Source of the DNA: Magicicada septendecula
Lineage: Eukaryota; Arthropoda; Insecta; Hemiptera; Cicadidae
Direction: 5' to 3'
Length of the DNA stretch: 64,000 bases
Assembly: GCA_034769895.1 (NCBI GenBank)
Contig: CM068373.1
Location: forward strand, 22,634,620 to 22,698,619
The number at the start of each line of letters is the position of its first letter. Positions within the stretch are counted from its first letter, which is position 1. Below, piece by piece: positions 33,295 through 45,508 of this stretch. The notes under the pieces are model-generated. The model saw only the letters and a list, made by a program, of their open reading frames with translations, did no database searches and was not told the DNA's origin. A program made the position numbers and the translations under genes.

Positions 33295-33983
33295 ATTTGT
33301 ATGGGTTCCCTGCTATATGCGGATGGCATAGTTCTAATTCAAGAAAATGAAGATGATTTACAAAGAGCTATCTTTTAATTACGAGAAGCGGCAAGAAAGT
33401 ACTCACCTAAGAATATCAGTAAGAAAAACCAAAACCATGGCCTTTAAAGGTAAATATCCAGTGAGGACTAAGATGGTTATAAACAACAGCACTCTATTTG
33501 ACTCATTTCAAATATCTTGGCTGTGCAGTAAGCTATAATTCTGAATATGATATAAGAGAGAAGATTAATAAATTTAGGAATATTTGTGGTACGATTCGTA
33601 GAAATCTTACAATTAAATTACATAGCCCAAGGATTAAATTTTAAAAGATAATTGCAATACCCACGTTGATTTATGCGAGTAAGGTGTGGGTCATGACAGT
33701 AAAGGAAAGCGACAAGATTCAGAGTGCTGAAGTGCAGTTTCTTCGAAATACTTTAAATTATACACTACAAGACAGAATAAGGACTGATGATATCAGAGCA
33801 GAACATAAAGTAAAGGACACGAATGAAATTATATCAATTTACAGAAGACAATGGTGGGATCATCTGCAAAAGATGACAAAGGATCAATTGCCAAAAGCGG
33901 CACTGAATTATAAAACCATTGGTAGAAATGACGTGGGTCGTCTGAGGATGAGACTGTTGTTGGAACAGTTTTATATAACCTAA
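33295..33983 (+). pseudogene. LINE RT C-terminal half, 5'-truncated, GAA-tailed
   Basis: The fragment begins in the catalytic region with LLYADGIVLIQENEDDL, where the canonical YADD has become YADG. It continues with frame shifts through LRISVRKTKTMAFKGKYPV, then IPTLIYASKVWVMTVKES (33655-33710). An open run to the stop at about 33980 contains DTNEIISIYRRQWWDHL and GRNDVGRLRMR. The lost aspartate and frame shifts make it inactive. It passes straight into the (GAA)n tract at 33995, as expected for a LINE that carries a GAA tail. Confidence 0.85.
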
Positions 33984-33994
33984 TCCTTGGAGAG

Positions 33995-34135
33995 AGAAGA
34001 AGAAGAAGAAGAAGAAGAAGAAGAAGAAGAAGAAGAAGAAGAAGAAGAAGAAAAGAAGAAGAAGAAGAAGAAGAAGAAGAAGAAGAAGAAGAAGAAGAAG
34101 AAGAAGAAGAAGAAGAAGAAGAAGAAGAAGAAGAA
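33995..34135. repeat. (GAA)n microsatellite, LINE tail
   Basis: About 140 bp of GAA with one AAAA interruption near 34050, directly after the LINE stop. Long open frames across it in both directions encode only homopolymer runs and are artefacts. Confidence 0.95.
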
Positions 34136-34360
34136 ACTGATTCGTCACTACAGTATACAAACATTGGAAAAATCGTACGTACTACCATTTCAGGTGTGAG
34201 CCTTCATCTCTTCACGCGCCTTTGATAGACGCAGTCGATAGGGCGATATTTTTAGTCGCAATTGGCAGGGTTCAAATTTTCCCTCGGACGCAAGTGATCG
34301 GATTCTGTATAATTGGATCGCTGAACTGACCGCTGTTGACGGATGTCCGTATCGTCACAT

Positions 34361-34468
<108 letters not shown>

Positions 34469-37339
34469 CTCTTTTCTTTCCACCTCTTGCATTATCCAAA
34501 AGGTACAAGGCATTGTGTGACCTTTTTTATAAACAAAGTTGTAATAACATGCCATCTTAGCTTTATTCATTCTTTCTAGAATAAATTGTTAGATGTAACA
34601 AAAACCGCAAGATCGGTAAGAACGGCAAGATAGGCTAATTACGTGATCAGCATTCCGTTACTACAATATACTAAATCAACTCAAATGTCGTATATTACAG
34701 TACATGGTTGATTACAGTTTAAAAGTTTTAACAACTCGCAAAATTATATTTACTGAAGTTTTACTCATGATATTTAAGTATTTTATTGTTTACTTTTACA
34801 AAATATTTTTTGTGCTTACAGTGGATAAACAACTTAAAATTTTTATTTTAATCAAAAGGTTAAGATAATTTACCGTTACCAATATAATATAATTATTAAA
34901 CTTTTACGTAACACGATATGTGTTACAGGATTCAGTGATAAAATGTGACACTTTGCACGTGACCAAGCAATAAATTGACTTTGCTGACATGTGGTATTAT
35001 TCGCATTTAATAATATTATACTGCGATATAAAACTCTAAACTCAAACAAGCGATTTAATTGCTCAATCGATCATGATCTCGAATAAATCGATAAAGCTAC
35101 CAATTCAGGTTGCAGCCAGCAGCCATGGTTATCTAATACTTAATCAAATAAGGTGGTTGATTATATCTGTAACTTTCTATACTGTGACAATCTAGCCGGT
35201 TTTCTGTACTAACGTTTACCTTTCTTTTTGGTATATTCCTTCTCGACAACAATTTTCTTTCCCTATGTACATTTCTCTTTAGTCCATTAATTTTGCTTTA
35301 TTTTATGTTTCTTGTAGTTAAAAAAGTTTGCTGGTTCTCACATAAAGCTGTTTAGATGGCTATTCTCTCTAGTCATTTAGTTCTGAGCATTATTACAGGT
35401 TTAGAATTTTCAATAATTCTTTTATTTTCATTACGAATACGATAGTATAACGTCTAAACGTGTTGTTCCTACAACGTTAGTTAACTGATTATTGCAGATA
35501 TAAAAAAAAGTAAATTATATTGCAAAGAAATCATGAAAGTAGTCTTTCGTATTACAAATACCGATGTCATTAAATGATATATATTGAATCAACAATTTTA
35601 ATTATATCTGTGCCGGTATAATACCGGCCGTCGAAAGTTTTAGAATATTTAATTGTAAAATAACGCGAGAGCAAGGGTCGGTTGAAGCGAACCTTGGCCG
35701 GCTCCGTTAAAGCTGCGCGCGCACCTCGTAGGGAGGTTCGGCTTGGTTAAATTGTGGCCGTGTATACCAGTCATCGCCCGGCAAGCAAGAAGCACCGACT
35801 ACCTAATCCGAGCAGACATTACTACGCAGTTTTCTTCCACGCTGATGGCTAGCTAAATTTACGAGACTTCCCGGTAAGGATCATAGCGCTTATTGTGTGT
35901 ATCAGTAATAATATAAGCGATTAAATTTAATTAACAAAAAGTATGCAGCCGTATGAGAAAGACGAATGCATGTGGGTGCGATCCGACAGTTTCTATATTA
36001 AAAAGATTACTTAATGTTCAGTATATAGCCCATGTTCGTTTTATTATTATTATAATATTGTGAGAGTCACTGTAATTGTCATGGTCATTGTAATTTATAG
36101 AACGTTAGATAAATTCTAAGCGAAAGTCAGTGCGTAGTCATGGAATCGTATTGTGCACATACATGCAGCAGATTGCCTGTATGTTCTCTTTAATGAACTT
36201 TGCAGTAAAAATTACTTGTGAGAACATCCTTAGAGGAAACATTATTAATATTGAAACATTATTAATACTGTGAGTGCCTTGAAGTTAATCATTTTTTGAC
36301 AAATTGCAATTATTGTGTCGCCACGTGGTAATCTAACCTGTTGCATTCTGTCGATGCGAGTTGAGAGCGTGCTAGTGACTTTTACTCTACGCCTTTTAAT
36401 AAAATCTTTTATTTTTGGAATTAATCATCCCATTGTAGACTTTTTACTCTTTAAGCAGTTTGCAAGGAAATTATTACCGAAACTTGGTGCATTTATCTTG
36501 AGTTGGTTGAAGGCCCGTTCTCAGGTTATTTACCTGTGAACTTGCGTGTACATTTTATTATGAACATCTTTTCTAATTTTTATGAATTAACAGGGTTCTC
36601 GCTTAATGATGGAGATACTGGCCTTGCTGATTGAACTCCATCCTCATCAGCCATGAACCGTCAGAAACGCACCTGTTCGGAAAAGGAGTCGTGTGACTAA
36701 TTCAACATGTAACGCTTGCTCAGCATAATTAAGGTGATATGCACTCTTTTATTTTTTTTGGTGACCGGGCCTGCTGTGCTCCTGATTCACAGTTTAAATC
36801 TTTTTGAAACCATGTGCCCACGTGGCCAGACAGTCTGCTATAGGGTGTGTCTGCTGAACATTCATTCTGAACATTATGTGTTAATGTTAATGAACACTTT
36901 AATAACTTAACTTCATACACTAAGTACAATGCTTGTAATTGTGTGCTGCACTGGGGGAGCGTGCTAGAGATATTTTGTACACTTAAACATTTTCACATAT
37001 TGCCTATAGTCATCACCATACTTACTACAAAATTTATACAGGATTCTGTTCCGGCTGGTTCAGAATGGGGTTGATATTAATTTCATTTTGGGTTTAACAG
37101 GTAAGGGCTGGGGCGTTTTTCGTTTTCTTTTTGGTTGTTTTCGGGGGTATAAAAGGGGACATAGTTTTTGCCAGGCACAAGTTGATACAGTTTAAGGCAG
37201 GTTTGATTCCTGTCACATAAGGTTAAGCACAAGCTGGCGCGCTCCCACATCTGCTAGGACACAACAGTCCTTATTGTAAATTCATTTATATATACATATA
37301 TATATATAGCCAGTCGGGCTTTAATAGAAAAGAACTTTC
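34469..37339. other. No recognised gene; two GC-richer islands
   Basis: The stretch 35610-35880 is GC-rich for this window and ends in a CCCGGTAAGGATC that could be a splice donor or an LTR leader. At 37140-37165 a GTATAAAAGGGGAC box resembles a core promoter. Neither is joined to an identifiable coding region. Confidence 0.35.
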
Positions 37340-37560
37340 ATATTTTTCTGGGCATATACTAATTAATTTTTGTACTTTATAAAGGTCTATTCTGATTAAT
37401 TTTTTTTTACTTGTAAAGCATCTACTGATTAATTTTTTCTACTTGTAAAGCATATACTGATTAATTTTTTTTCCTTGTAAAGCATCTACTGATTAATTTT
37501 TTTACTTGTAAAGCAGACACTGATTAACTTTCTACCCTGTAAAGCATATACTGATACATG
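37340..37560. repeat. Minisatellite, about 35-bp unit, about six copies
   Basis: The unit is roughly CTTGTAAAGCATATACTGAT followed by TAATTTTTTTT, repeated from about 37345 to 37555, with variable T-run length and scattered substitutions. Confidence 0.8.
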
Positions 37561-38514
37561 AATCCATCTGAATGTGTAAAATAAATCAACATTTTAGAAC
37601 CGCATAACAATTGCTTAAAATCCGGTGATGCAGTTTTTTATTTTTATTTTATGCTGTTGAAGAAACTTAAAGATTTCATATGCTTATGATGGGGCAATTA
37701 TTAGTGGCTATCTATACATATGGGCGGTCTGGTCTCTCTTATGGTTTATGAGTGATTATCATTCTTTCAGGGTTTTTTAGTATTTATGCAACTTAATGGA
37801 AATTGATGAATGACGGTGACTGAAGGGCGAACATTTATGACTGCTGGTTTTAGGGCATGGTAGTAACACTGCCTGCAAAGCAGGTGTGTTCCAGGAGTAT
37901 TCGTGTTTATAATATTTGTGTATAATTATGAGTATATGTGCCTTTATGTTTCTGTACGTGTTGTTATGTTTCTGTCTATGTTAAGCTAGTCACAAAAAGG
38001 GGGAGAATCATATATTTACTGAATGTTATTCGATATACATATATATAATCATTAAGGATGTACCAGACCTTGTCTTTGACACTATTAAGAATATGGGGCT
38101 TATTAATTTATTGTGTATTTTGTGTGTTACTCCTTGTATTAGGTGACAAACTTATGTGATAATTTTTCATTTGCATGTAACGAATTATGGGGGTACAATA
38201 AAAGCTGTTATTGTTATATTACAGCCGAGTTTCATTGCAAGTCCCGTCATACTGGACCCAGCACAATTTTGGCTTCTCTAGGCTCCGGCCTAGTTCTAAA
38301 TAACTTGTGGCTTCTCTTTCAAAAAAAAAATTAAATAAAAAGAAATATAAAAAGAAAGAAAAAGAAGTTTGTTTTATACATATAAAAAGACATAAAAGGA
38401 AAGAGGGGTTACATATCTCACTAATTTGCTAAACAAGCTATTTAGATAAAAGTATGTAACCACTTTCAATTGAGTTAAGACGTATCTTAAATTTTATGGT
38501 TTTACATTTACTGT
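37561..38514. other. No recognised gene
   Basis: An AATAAAAG signal at about 38197-38205 followed by CCGAGTTTCATTGCAAGT could be the 3' part of an LTR that starts near 36930, but no TG...CA pair or duplication could be fixed. Confidence 0.35.
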
Positions 38515-39160
38515 CTATTACACAAACACAGAAAAAACTAAGTGCAAGGTGATTAGCAGAAGAGGAAAAAGAGCAAAGATAAAGATAGGGCAAGACAAAA
38601 TACAATAGGTGGAGTTGTTAAAATATCTTGAAAGCTTCATAAGGAAAGATATGTCCTGCACTCGTGAAATTAGATGAAAAAATTGCTATAGCGAACGAGG
38701 CATTTTATGGGAAGAAAAGACGGCTGTGTGGCAAAATTAATAAGAATTTAACAAAAATATTGGCCAAATGTTATGTGTGAGCGTTGCTTTATATGGTGTA
38801 GATACATGCACACTGAGGAAGGAGGATGAGAAAAGATTAGAAGCATTGGAAATGTGGGTTTGGCGAGTAATGGTAAAAATGAGGTGGTTTGATAAAGTAA
38901 AGAATGATGAAGTTTTAAGAAGAATAGGGGAAGAGAGAAGAATCCTGAAGGTAATAGAAAATAAGAAAAGGAATTGGCTAGGTCATTGTTCAAGAAGACA
39001 CTGCTCGCTTACAACTGCCATGGAGAGTGTCATAGAAGGAGAAAATGGAAGAGAGCGTAGAAGAATGAAGTTAATAGATAGCATTAAAATCAGAGGGTGT
39101 TACGAAGAAACGGAAAGACTGATATGCGATAGGACAGCTTGGAGAGTTTTTACCATTTGA
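38515..39160 (+). pseudogene. LINE ORF2 C-terminal remnant
   Basis: The first part, across frames, gives INTEKTKCKVISRRGKRAK and KIAIANEAFYGKKRRL. The run 38790-39160 gives ALLYGVDTCTLRKEDEKRLE, MWVWRVMVKMRWFDKVKNDE and RRIGEERRILKVI. It then continues through NWLGHCSRRH and GRERRRMKLIDSI. This is the LINE post-RT region (LYGxETWTLRKED, then VTNEEVL, LGH). A GACCTGCATTAGGGCAGAAC stretch and a (CA)n run follow the stop, a different tail from the GAA group. A shorter relative lies at 60125-60345. Confidence 0.83.
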
Positions 39161-39197
39161 AGACCTGCATTAGGGCAGAACACCAAATAATAACACT

Positions 39198-39232
<35 letters not shown>
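39198..39232. repeat. (CA)n microsatellite
   Basis: About 34 bases of alternating AC directly downstream of the LINE remnant. Confidence 0.95.
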
Positions 39233-40497
39233 CTAGATTCATAATTACTCACAAATATTCTTGTTCATTAATTAAGATTATAATAAATAATATTTATATT
39301 TTTACAAAAAAGATATCCCTTAAACGTTTATGCATTACAATGGTTCGACTGTTTTGTATAATGTCATGTTCAGATATCACAGAAAGGCTGACACATTGTT
39401 ACCTGAAGATAATTACAAAAATGTTGTCAAGGGTTAAGTGAAGGAGTACCCACCCCTCACTACACAACACAGTTCCCGCTTAATGAGATCAAAAGATCCT
39501 AAGAGATTCTCTTAGTCTTTGTTTTGCATAATTAGAATTTCTATACATAAATTCTTGGTATAAAATGTAATTTAAAGTTGATTACTCTCTTCCCTCTTAC
39601 CTGACAATAATTCATTATGTTTTAAATAAGAAGTATGATCCTTTCCGTTTACTCAAAAAAAATTGTGAAATATTGAGGATGTCAACGTTGAGTACAACAA
39701 TCAACTCTTCTCTTCCAGGTAACAATAAAACTGTTATATTCCATTGTTCCATATATTCCAAATATGTTCATAAATTGTGTCATTTAAAAATTATATGTTT
39801 CGTAATTAAAAAAATAATATGTAACATAAATACATACTTCAATGAATAAAGTTTAGATATAAATAATTCACAAAATACAAAGAGGCAACAACATTAAAAT
39901 AAACTGTCTTCTAATAATTAAACTTAGATAAAACGGCAATATTTATTAATTCAATGTAAAAAATTCTAAATATTTTCCAAGCATTTATATTTAGAAAACA
40001 AAACACGTTATATTAAAATGGAAGGTGTTTGAAAAGGTCAAATGTTACCCAGTATAATAAATTTGAAACCAAGTATATAAATCAACAAAATAATAAAACA
40101 GAAGCGTCTATTATTAATACAAAGAATTGTATCTACTGTTTGAGACTTAATAATTTCTATATAAACAGTAACAAGAAAAGGCAAACATTATTTTAAGCGC
40201 ATACATAAAACTAGTCTTAACGAGGAAATGTAGAATTTACACTTTCTTATGATTAATATTCAGTCTCCTTAAATTGTTCATTACAGATGAGAATGTAGTG
40301 ACGTGTATGCAACGCAATATAAAAATATATTTATAATCATACCACACGCGACTACATCTTGTACAAAATGTCTGAAGTCCAGTATAACTGTCGTGGGTTC
40401 TTAAAATCACTAAGTCCATGTTGAGTGAAATAGAAAATTTATTAAGTACTACTATTGAATTTGCTAGCGATTAGAAAGTAAAAACATTGTAAAATCT
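39233..40497. other. AT-rich stretch, nothing recognised
   Basis: No supportable feature up to the start of the 96-bp array. Confidence 0.5.
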
Positions 40498-42402
40498 TGT
40501 ACGATGGTCTCGCTGATCCCCGTACGGTACAGTGGAAACACCATACGGCCATCAATGAAGTCACTAATTGCCAACTTCTTACAATAAAATGTTGTTAAGA
40601 TGGTTTCACTGATCGCCGTACGGTACAGTGGAAACACCATACGGCCACCAATGAAGTCACTAATTGCCAACTTCTTACAATAAAATGTTGTTACGATGGT
40701 CTCACTGATCGCCGTACGGTACAGTGGAAACACCATACGGCCACCAATGAAGTCACTAATTGCCAACTTCTTACAATAAAATGTTGTTACGATGGTGTCA
40801 CTGATCGCCGTACGGTACAGTGGAAACACCATACGGCCACCAATGAAGCCACTAATTGCCAACTTCTTACAATAAAATGTTGTTACGATGGTCTCACTGA
40901 TCGCCGTACGGTACAGTGGAAACACCATACGACCACCAATGAAGTCACTAATTGCCAACTTCATACAATAAAATGTTGTTACGATGGTCTCACTGATCGC
41001 CGTACGGTACAGTGGAAACACCATACGGCCACCAATGAAGTCACTAATTGCCAACTTCTTACAATAAAATGTTGTTACGATGGTCTCACTGATCGCCGTA
41101 CGGTACAGTGGAAACACCATACGGCCACCAATGAAGTCACTAATTGCCAACTTCTTACAATAAAATGTTGTTACGATGGTCTCGCTGATCGCCGTACGGT
41201 ACAGTGGAAACACCATACGGCCACCAATGAAGTCACTAATTGCCAACTTCTTACAATAAAATCTTGTTACGATAGTTTCACTGATCGCCGTACGGTACAG
41301 TGGAAACACCATACGGCCACCAATGAAGTCACTAATTGCCAACTTCTTACAATAAAATGTTGTTACGATGGTCTCACTGATCGCCGTACGGTACAGTTGA
41401 AACACCATACGGCCACCAATGAAGTCACTAATTGCCAAATTCTTACAATAAAATGTTGCACGATGGTCTCACTGATCGCCGTACGGTACAGTGGAAACAC
41501 CACACGGCCATCAATGAAGTCACTAATTGCCAACTTCTTACAATAAAATGTTGTTAAGATGGTTTCACTGATCGCCGTACGGTACAGTGGAAACACCATA
41601 CGGCCACCAATGAAGCCACTAATTGCCAACTTCTTACAATAAAATGTTGTCACGATGGTTTCATTGATCGCCGTACGGTACAGTGGAAACACCACACGGC
41701 CATCAATGAAGTCACTAATTGCCAACTTCTTACAATAAAATGTTGTTAAGATGGTTTCACTGATCGCCGTACGGTACAGTGGAAACACCATACGGCCACC
41801 AATGAAGTCACTAATTGCCAACTTCTTACAATAAAATGTTGTTACGATGGTCTCACTGATCGCCGTACGGTACAGTGGAAACACCATTCGGCCACCAATG
41901 AAGTCACTAATTGCCAACTTCTTACAATAAAATGTTGTTACGATGGTCTCACTGATCGCCGTACGGTACAGTGGAAACACCATACGGCCACCAATGAAGC
42001 CACTAATTGCCAACTTCTTACAATAAAATGTTGTTACGATGGTCTCACTGATCCCCGTACGGTACAGTGGAAACACCATACGGCCACCAATGAAGCCACT
42101 AATTGCCAACTTCTTACAATAAAATGTTGTTACGATGGTCTCACTGATCGCCGTACGGTACAGTGGAAACACCATACGGCCACCAATGAAGTGACTAATT
42201 GCCAACTTCTTACAATAAAATGTTGTTACGATGGTCTCACTGATCGCCGTACGGTACAGTGGAAACACCATACGGCCACCAATGAAGTCACTAATTGCCA
42301 ACTTCTTACAATAAAATGTTGTTACGATGGTCTCACTGATCGCCGTACGGTACAGTGGAAACACCATACGGCCACCAATGAAGTCACTAATTGCCAACTT
42401 CT
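40498..42402. repeat. 96-bp tandem repeat, about 20 copies
   Basis: Copies start at 40498, 40594, 40690 and so on to about 42321, at an exact 96-bp step except for one 1-base loss near 41457. The unit is the first part of a family B LTR: TGTTACGATGGTCTCACTGA, then CGCCGTACGGTACAGTGG, ending with CTTCTTACAATAAAATGT. Most copies differ by only a few bases. Marker pairs (CCATCAATG followed by TTAAGATGGTTTCAC) recur at 40501/40597, 41460/41557 and 41653/41749, which suggests block duplication of 10 and 2 units. The 324- and 344-codon minus-strand open frames exist only because 96 is a multiple of three; I do not regard them as genes. Confidence 0.93.
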
Positions 42403-42778
42403 TTAATTGGTCACAAATAAGAATTTGTAATCAACAAGGCACTCTCATACAATAATTCAAGTTAAAATTGTCCACATGCAATAATAATGTCACATATAAC
42501 CGTCCAAATTGATTATAACACAATAGTTACTTTCTACTAATTACTTGTCCCGCACTAAAGAAATCACCCACTGTAACTGACTCACTACGCCTGCCGTTAA
42601 TTATAAAGGTCCCGCAGATGTTCTAGAATAATGTTCCATCCTTTTTACGGCGTGCCAGCATAATTTGCGCACTTAACAAGCACCAAAATAGTCTAGATGG
42701 TAGTTCACTGAGCAGCCTTGACACAGACACTGCGCCTGCTTGGCTAGCCGAGGAAGTCTTCGAGAGCGTCCCGTAACA
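40498..42778 (+). mobile_element. Family B LTR whose 5' end was amplified into an array
   Basis: The right-hand part (42403-42778) aligns with the body of the family B solo LTRs, for example TTTGTAATCAACAAGGCACT and CCAGCATAATTTGCGC, and ends CCCGTAACA. The left-hand part is the LTR start (TGTTACGATGG...) repeated about 20 times. The four bases outside the ends (ATCT and CTGG) do not match, so a target duplication is not preserved. Without the amplification the LTR would be about 470 bp. Confidence 0.8.
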
Positions 42779-42974
42779 CTGGTCAACAAAATTTAATTTT
42801 TATTTGTTAAACGAAAGTGTATATCTGATTCTTATAGTATTTTCAATGCTGATTTCAAATATGTTAAGAGTTTTTTTCCTATCGGACATAGTTTTTTAGT
42901 AATTAACATTTGTCTTTTGCAAAAAGAAAATTATGTGACGGTAATATAACAATATGTTACATGCACTTTGCACT
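42779..42974. other. Short AT-rich spacer
   Basis: It lies between the family B LTR and the 3' end of the pseudogene. Nothing is recognised. Confidence 0.4.
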
Positions 42975-43464
42975 TGCTTAAAATCTACTTCTTTTGGATT
43001 TTCTCCTGTAATTTGCTATAGGTAGATCCCTCTTTAGACTCCAGCAGTAGTCAGCTAGCATTTTTGGGGGGTTCCATTTTCCCTGGCAGCGTGTTCCCAT
43101 GGTGCATATTTCCTGGTGAAAGCGGCGCCAAGATTGTTACGGGAAAAATCCAAATGTGAATCTAAGAAATTAATTTTGAGTGACATATTACATCCAAGTT
43201 CACTGTAGTTTTGAAGAAGCTTAGTTACAAGTTCTCTGTAGTCATCCGCCTTATGGTTTCCCAGGAAGTTGTTAACCACACTTTGAAATGATTTCCATGC
43301 AGCAACGTCAAATTCATTCACACTTTCTTCAAATTCAGGATCATTCATTAGTTTTCTTATCTGTGGTCCAACAAATATACCTTCCTTAATATTAGCATCA
43401 CTTATATTAGGGAACTTGTTTTTTAGAAATTGAAATCCTGCACCATTACGATCCATTGCTTTAA
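42975..43464 (-). pseudogene. LPPLHIKLGL/ADYCW-family gene, C-terminal part
   Basis: Read on the minus strand from the TTAA at 43464, this gives AMDRNGAGFQFLKNKFPNIS, then EGIFVGPQIRKLMNDPEFE, WKSFQSVVNNFLGNH and LGCNMSLKINFLDSHLDF. After a frame change come MLADYCWSLKRDLP (near 43058-43017). These phrases belong to a protein family that is repeated in many arthropod genomes and has no known function. The region just after SHLDF is frameshifted, where relatives have a conserved block. The N-terminal part of the same copy is at 52907-53430; the two are separated by nested transposons. Confidence 0.85.
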
Positions 43465-43631
43465 GAGGGCGCCAAGGTTGGCCCGAGAATCGCATTTTAG
43501 TTTACGGGGTGGCCACCAAACGCTGTCATCGCGCCGCCTGCTCTTGCAGCTAGGCAACATGCAAACGTACTATCCACTTTTATGAGTTACATAAGTCAGC
43601 GGCGCGGTGTTGTCAGTTCGCCAGGGCAAGC

Positions 43632-43635
43632 AGCG
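43632..43635. repeat. Target duplication AGCG, left copy
   Basis: It matches AGCG at 52418-52421 on the far side of the Gypsy element. Confidence 0.9.
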
Positions 43636-44952
43636 TGTGCCGCCCCTTGGTAAGACAACACAAAAATCGGGAACTAGTTTAATTATTTACCAGTAAACTA
43701 AACCAGCTGCCGTTGTTAGTAAAACTCTTACTAACCAATTACAAAACAAGTGTGATATAGGAAACTGACAAGGTTTGCATAAACTTATTCATTCACTAGG
43801 TATCAGCTAAAACATCTCTTTATTGCTATTGAAATATTACTCAAACATTATTCCTGATTTTAAAGAAAGTTATTTTAGTAAATAGCGCTTTTACTGATTC
43901 AAAGATCTTAATTATATTATTCTTGTTATATCAAAATTTATTCATATAACTGTTAGTTTTAATACCACGGATCCGGGTCTCAATTTTCTCAAAATTATTA
44001 ATTTATCAATATATACATTACGGTTACTATTACTCCTTACAAAATTACAAAATATACAAATCTGATAATTTGTTCATTACATTGCGAAAGTTCTTTAAAG
44101 TTCTTTGTTACTTCTTATTAAGAGGAAATTTACAAAAGTTGTGGTTTGATATCACCTGAGGTTGTTGTTGTATTCTTGGGACATCTCCGTCTTCTACGGG
44201 TTGAGTACGTTGTTCTTGGTGTATCTACATCGGGTTGATTTTTATTTTACTTGAAGGTCTCGAAGATAGGTTGTTTACTTGAAGTTCCAAATGTTGTAAT
44301 TTCACTTTTCTTAGTGCAGATTCTTGTAGTTCACATTTTCTTTATTCTAATTACAGTTATAGTTCTCACTTTTTAGTACTACAGTCTAGTAGTTAACTAT
44401 GTTACACTTACATTTGATTTTGTTTTTAAGAGATGTGTTGGCTACCTTTTTCTATTTTATTTATATATTTTCTCACAAACTCTAGACACTACATTATTCA
44501 CAATCACAAGATTTCACGCTGGATATACTTCTAGAGAACTTACACATACTTATATGTGTACAACACCAAAACTCACGTCTACTCATTGCGACGTTCTACG
44601 GCCGAATGCGCGTACGGTTTAGGGGAGAGGGCTCAGTAATCTAGGGCGTATTTACGCGCTAAGAAAATAGTTCGTACTTTTCCTATTATTATTTATTCAT
44701 TAATTAGAAGATAAATACTTTGTTTATTTTATTATGACTTAGGGATTTCTTTATTTCTCTAGTCGCATTTCTTAATTATTTAAGTAATTATTATTATTAT
44801 TCACTACTTAATACTTTTCTTGGCGTGTTGGTACTGGAAGGTTTCAAGTTGATACAGGAATCTGGGTATAGGTAAGGGTGTATGATACTCTTACTTATTA
44901 AAATTAAAAATTTTAATCTGTGCGATTTTTTGATACATTTAAAATCGTCACA
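43636..44952 (-). repeat. Gypsy family A 3' LTR, 1317 bp
   Basis: It runs TGTGACGATTTTAAA... to ...CGGCACA on the minus strand. It has 15 extra bases (around 44630-44645, between two AGGGC copies) that are absent from the 5' LTR, and lacks a 2-base AT present there. Loss or gain between the AGGGC repeats suggests slippage. Where the array LTRs carry TATATAAAAG, this LTR reads ATAATAGGAAAAG. Confidence 0.95.
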
Positions 44953-44967
44953 TCCTCCTGCACTTAA
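44953..44967 (-). promoter_or_regulatory. Polypurine tract before 3' LTR
   Basis: On the minus strand the bases directly before the 3' LTR read AGTGCAGGAGGA. This short purine-rich run is at the expected place for priming plus-strand DNA synthesis. Confidence 0.6.
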
Positions 44968-45508
44968 CTATGAAAAACGGGGGGTGTAATAATATAATTC
45001 TAATAAACAATTATATTTCATACTGAAATTTCTCTCTCTCAGCTTATTTCTATTCATCAATCGATTATCTTATACTTATGTCACATCTAAATTCTACTAC
45101 ATCTACTATATAAAATACACAAAACGTAAATCTACCTTATTTTAATTCTTATATCTACTACCGGTTTTTTTTTTTGAATTGCTCCCTCGTTTTACGGAGT
45201 TATACTCATGAGTATTTTACTAATAATAATACCGTATTGTAAGAACAATAGAATTACTTTTAGTTTACAGCGCTAAAGATTATTTTTCTTTCTTTCTTTC
45301 TCTTCATCTTCATTATACTTGTCATCAGATTTCTCATGTATAATACCATTCTCGCAGGACATTAGCTAAGGTTGATCAGGCCTCGCTTGTATTCGTACGA
45401 GGGGGTTTTGAGTTTATAGTTACCTATAGTATAGGATGTTACACAATCTTATCCTATTTCGGTATAAGTCTATACAACATATTTTATTCTTAATACTTAG
45501 ATAGTATT

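Noticed and set aside
33829..34199. Poly-Ser, poly-Leu and poly-Glu open frames
   Set aside because: They cross a (GAA)n microsatellite and have no other content.
40464..42397. Two minus-strand open frames of 324 and 344 codons with a 32-residue repeat, as a possible repetitive protein
   Set aside because: The frame is open only because the 96-bp unit is divisible by three; the unit is LTR sequence and a single base loss splits the frame. There is no start context or conserved family.
40498..42402. CRISPR-like array
   Set aside because: There are no unique spacers; the entire 96-bp unit is repeated, and the context is an animal LTR.
42191..42406. Plus-strand 71-codon repeat frame
   Set aside because: It is the opposite-strand reading of the same 96-bp array.
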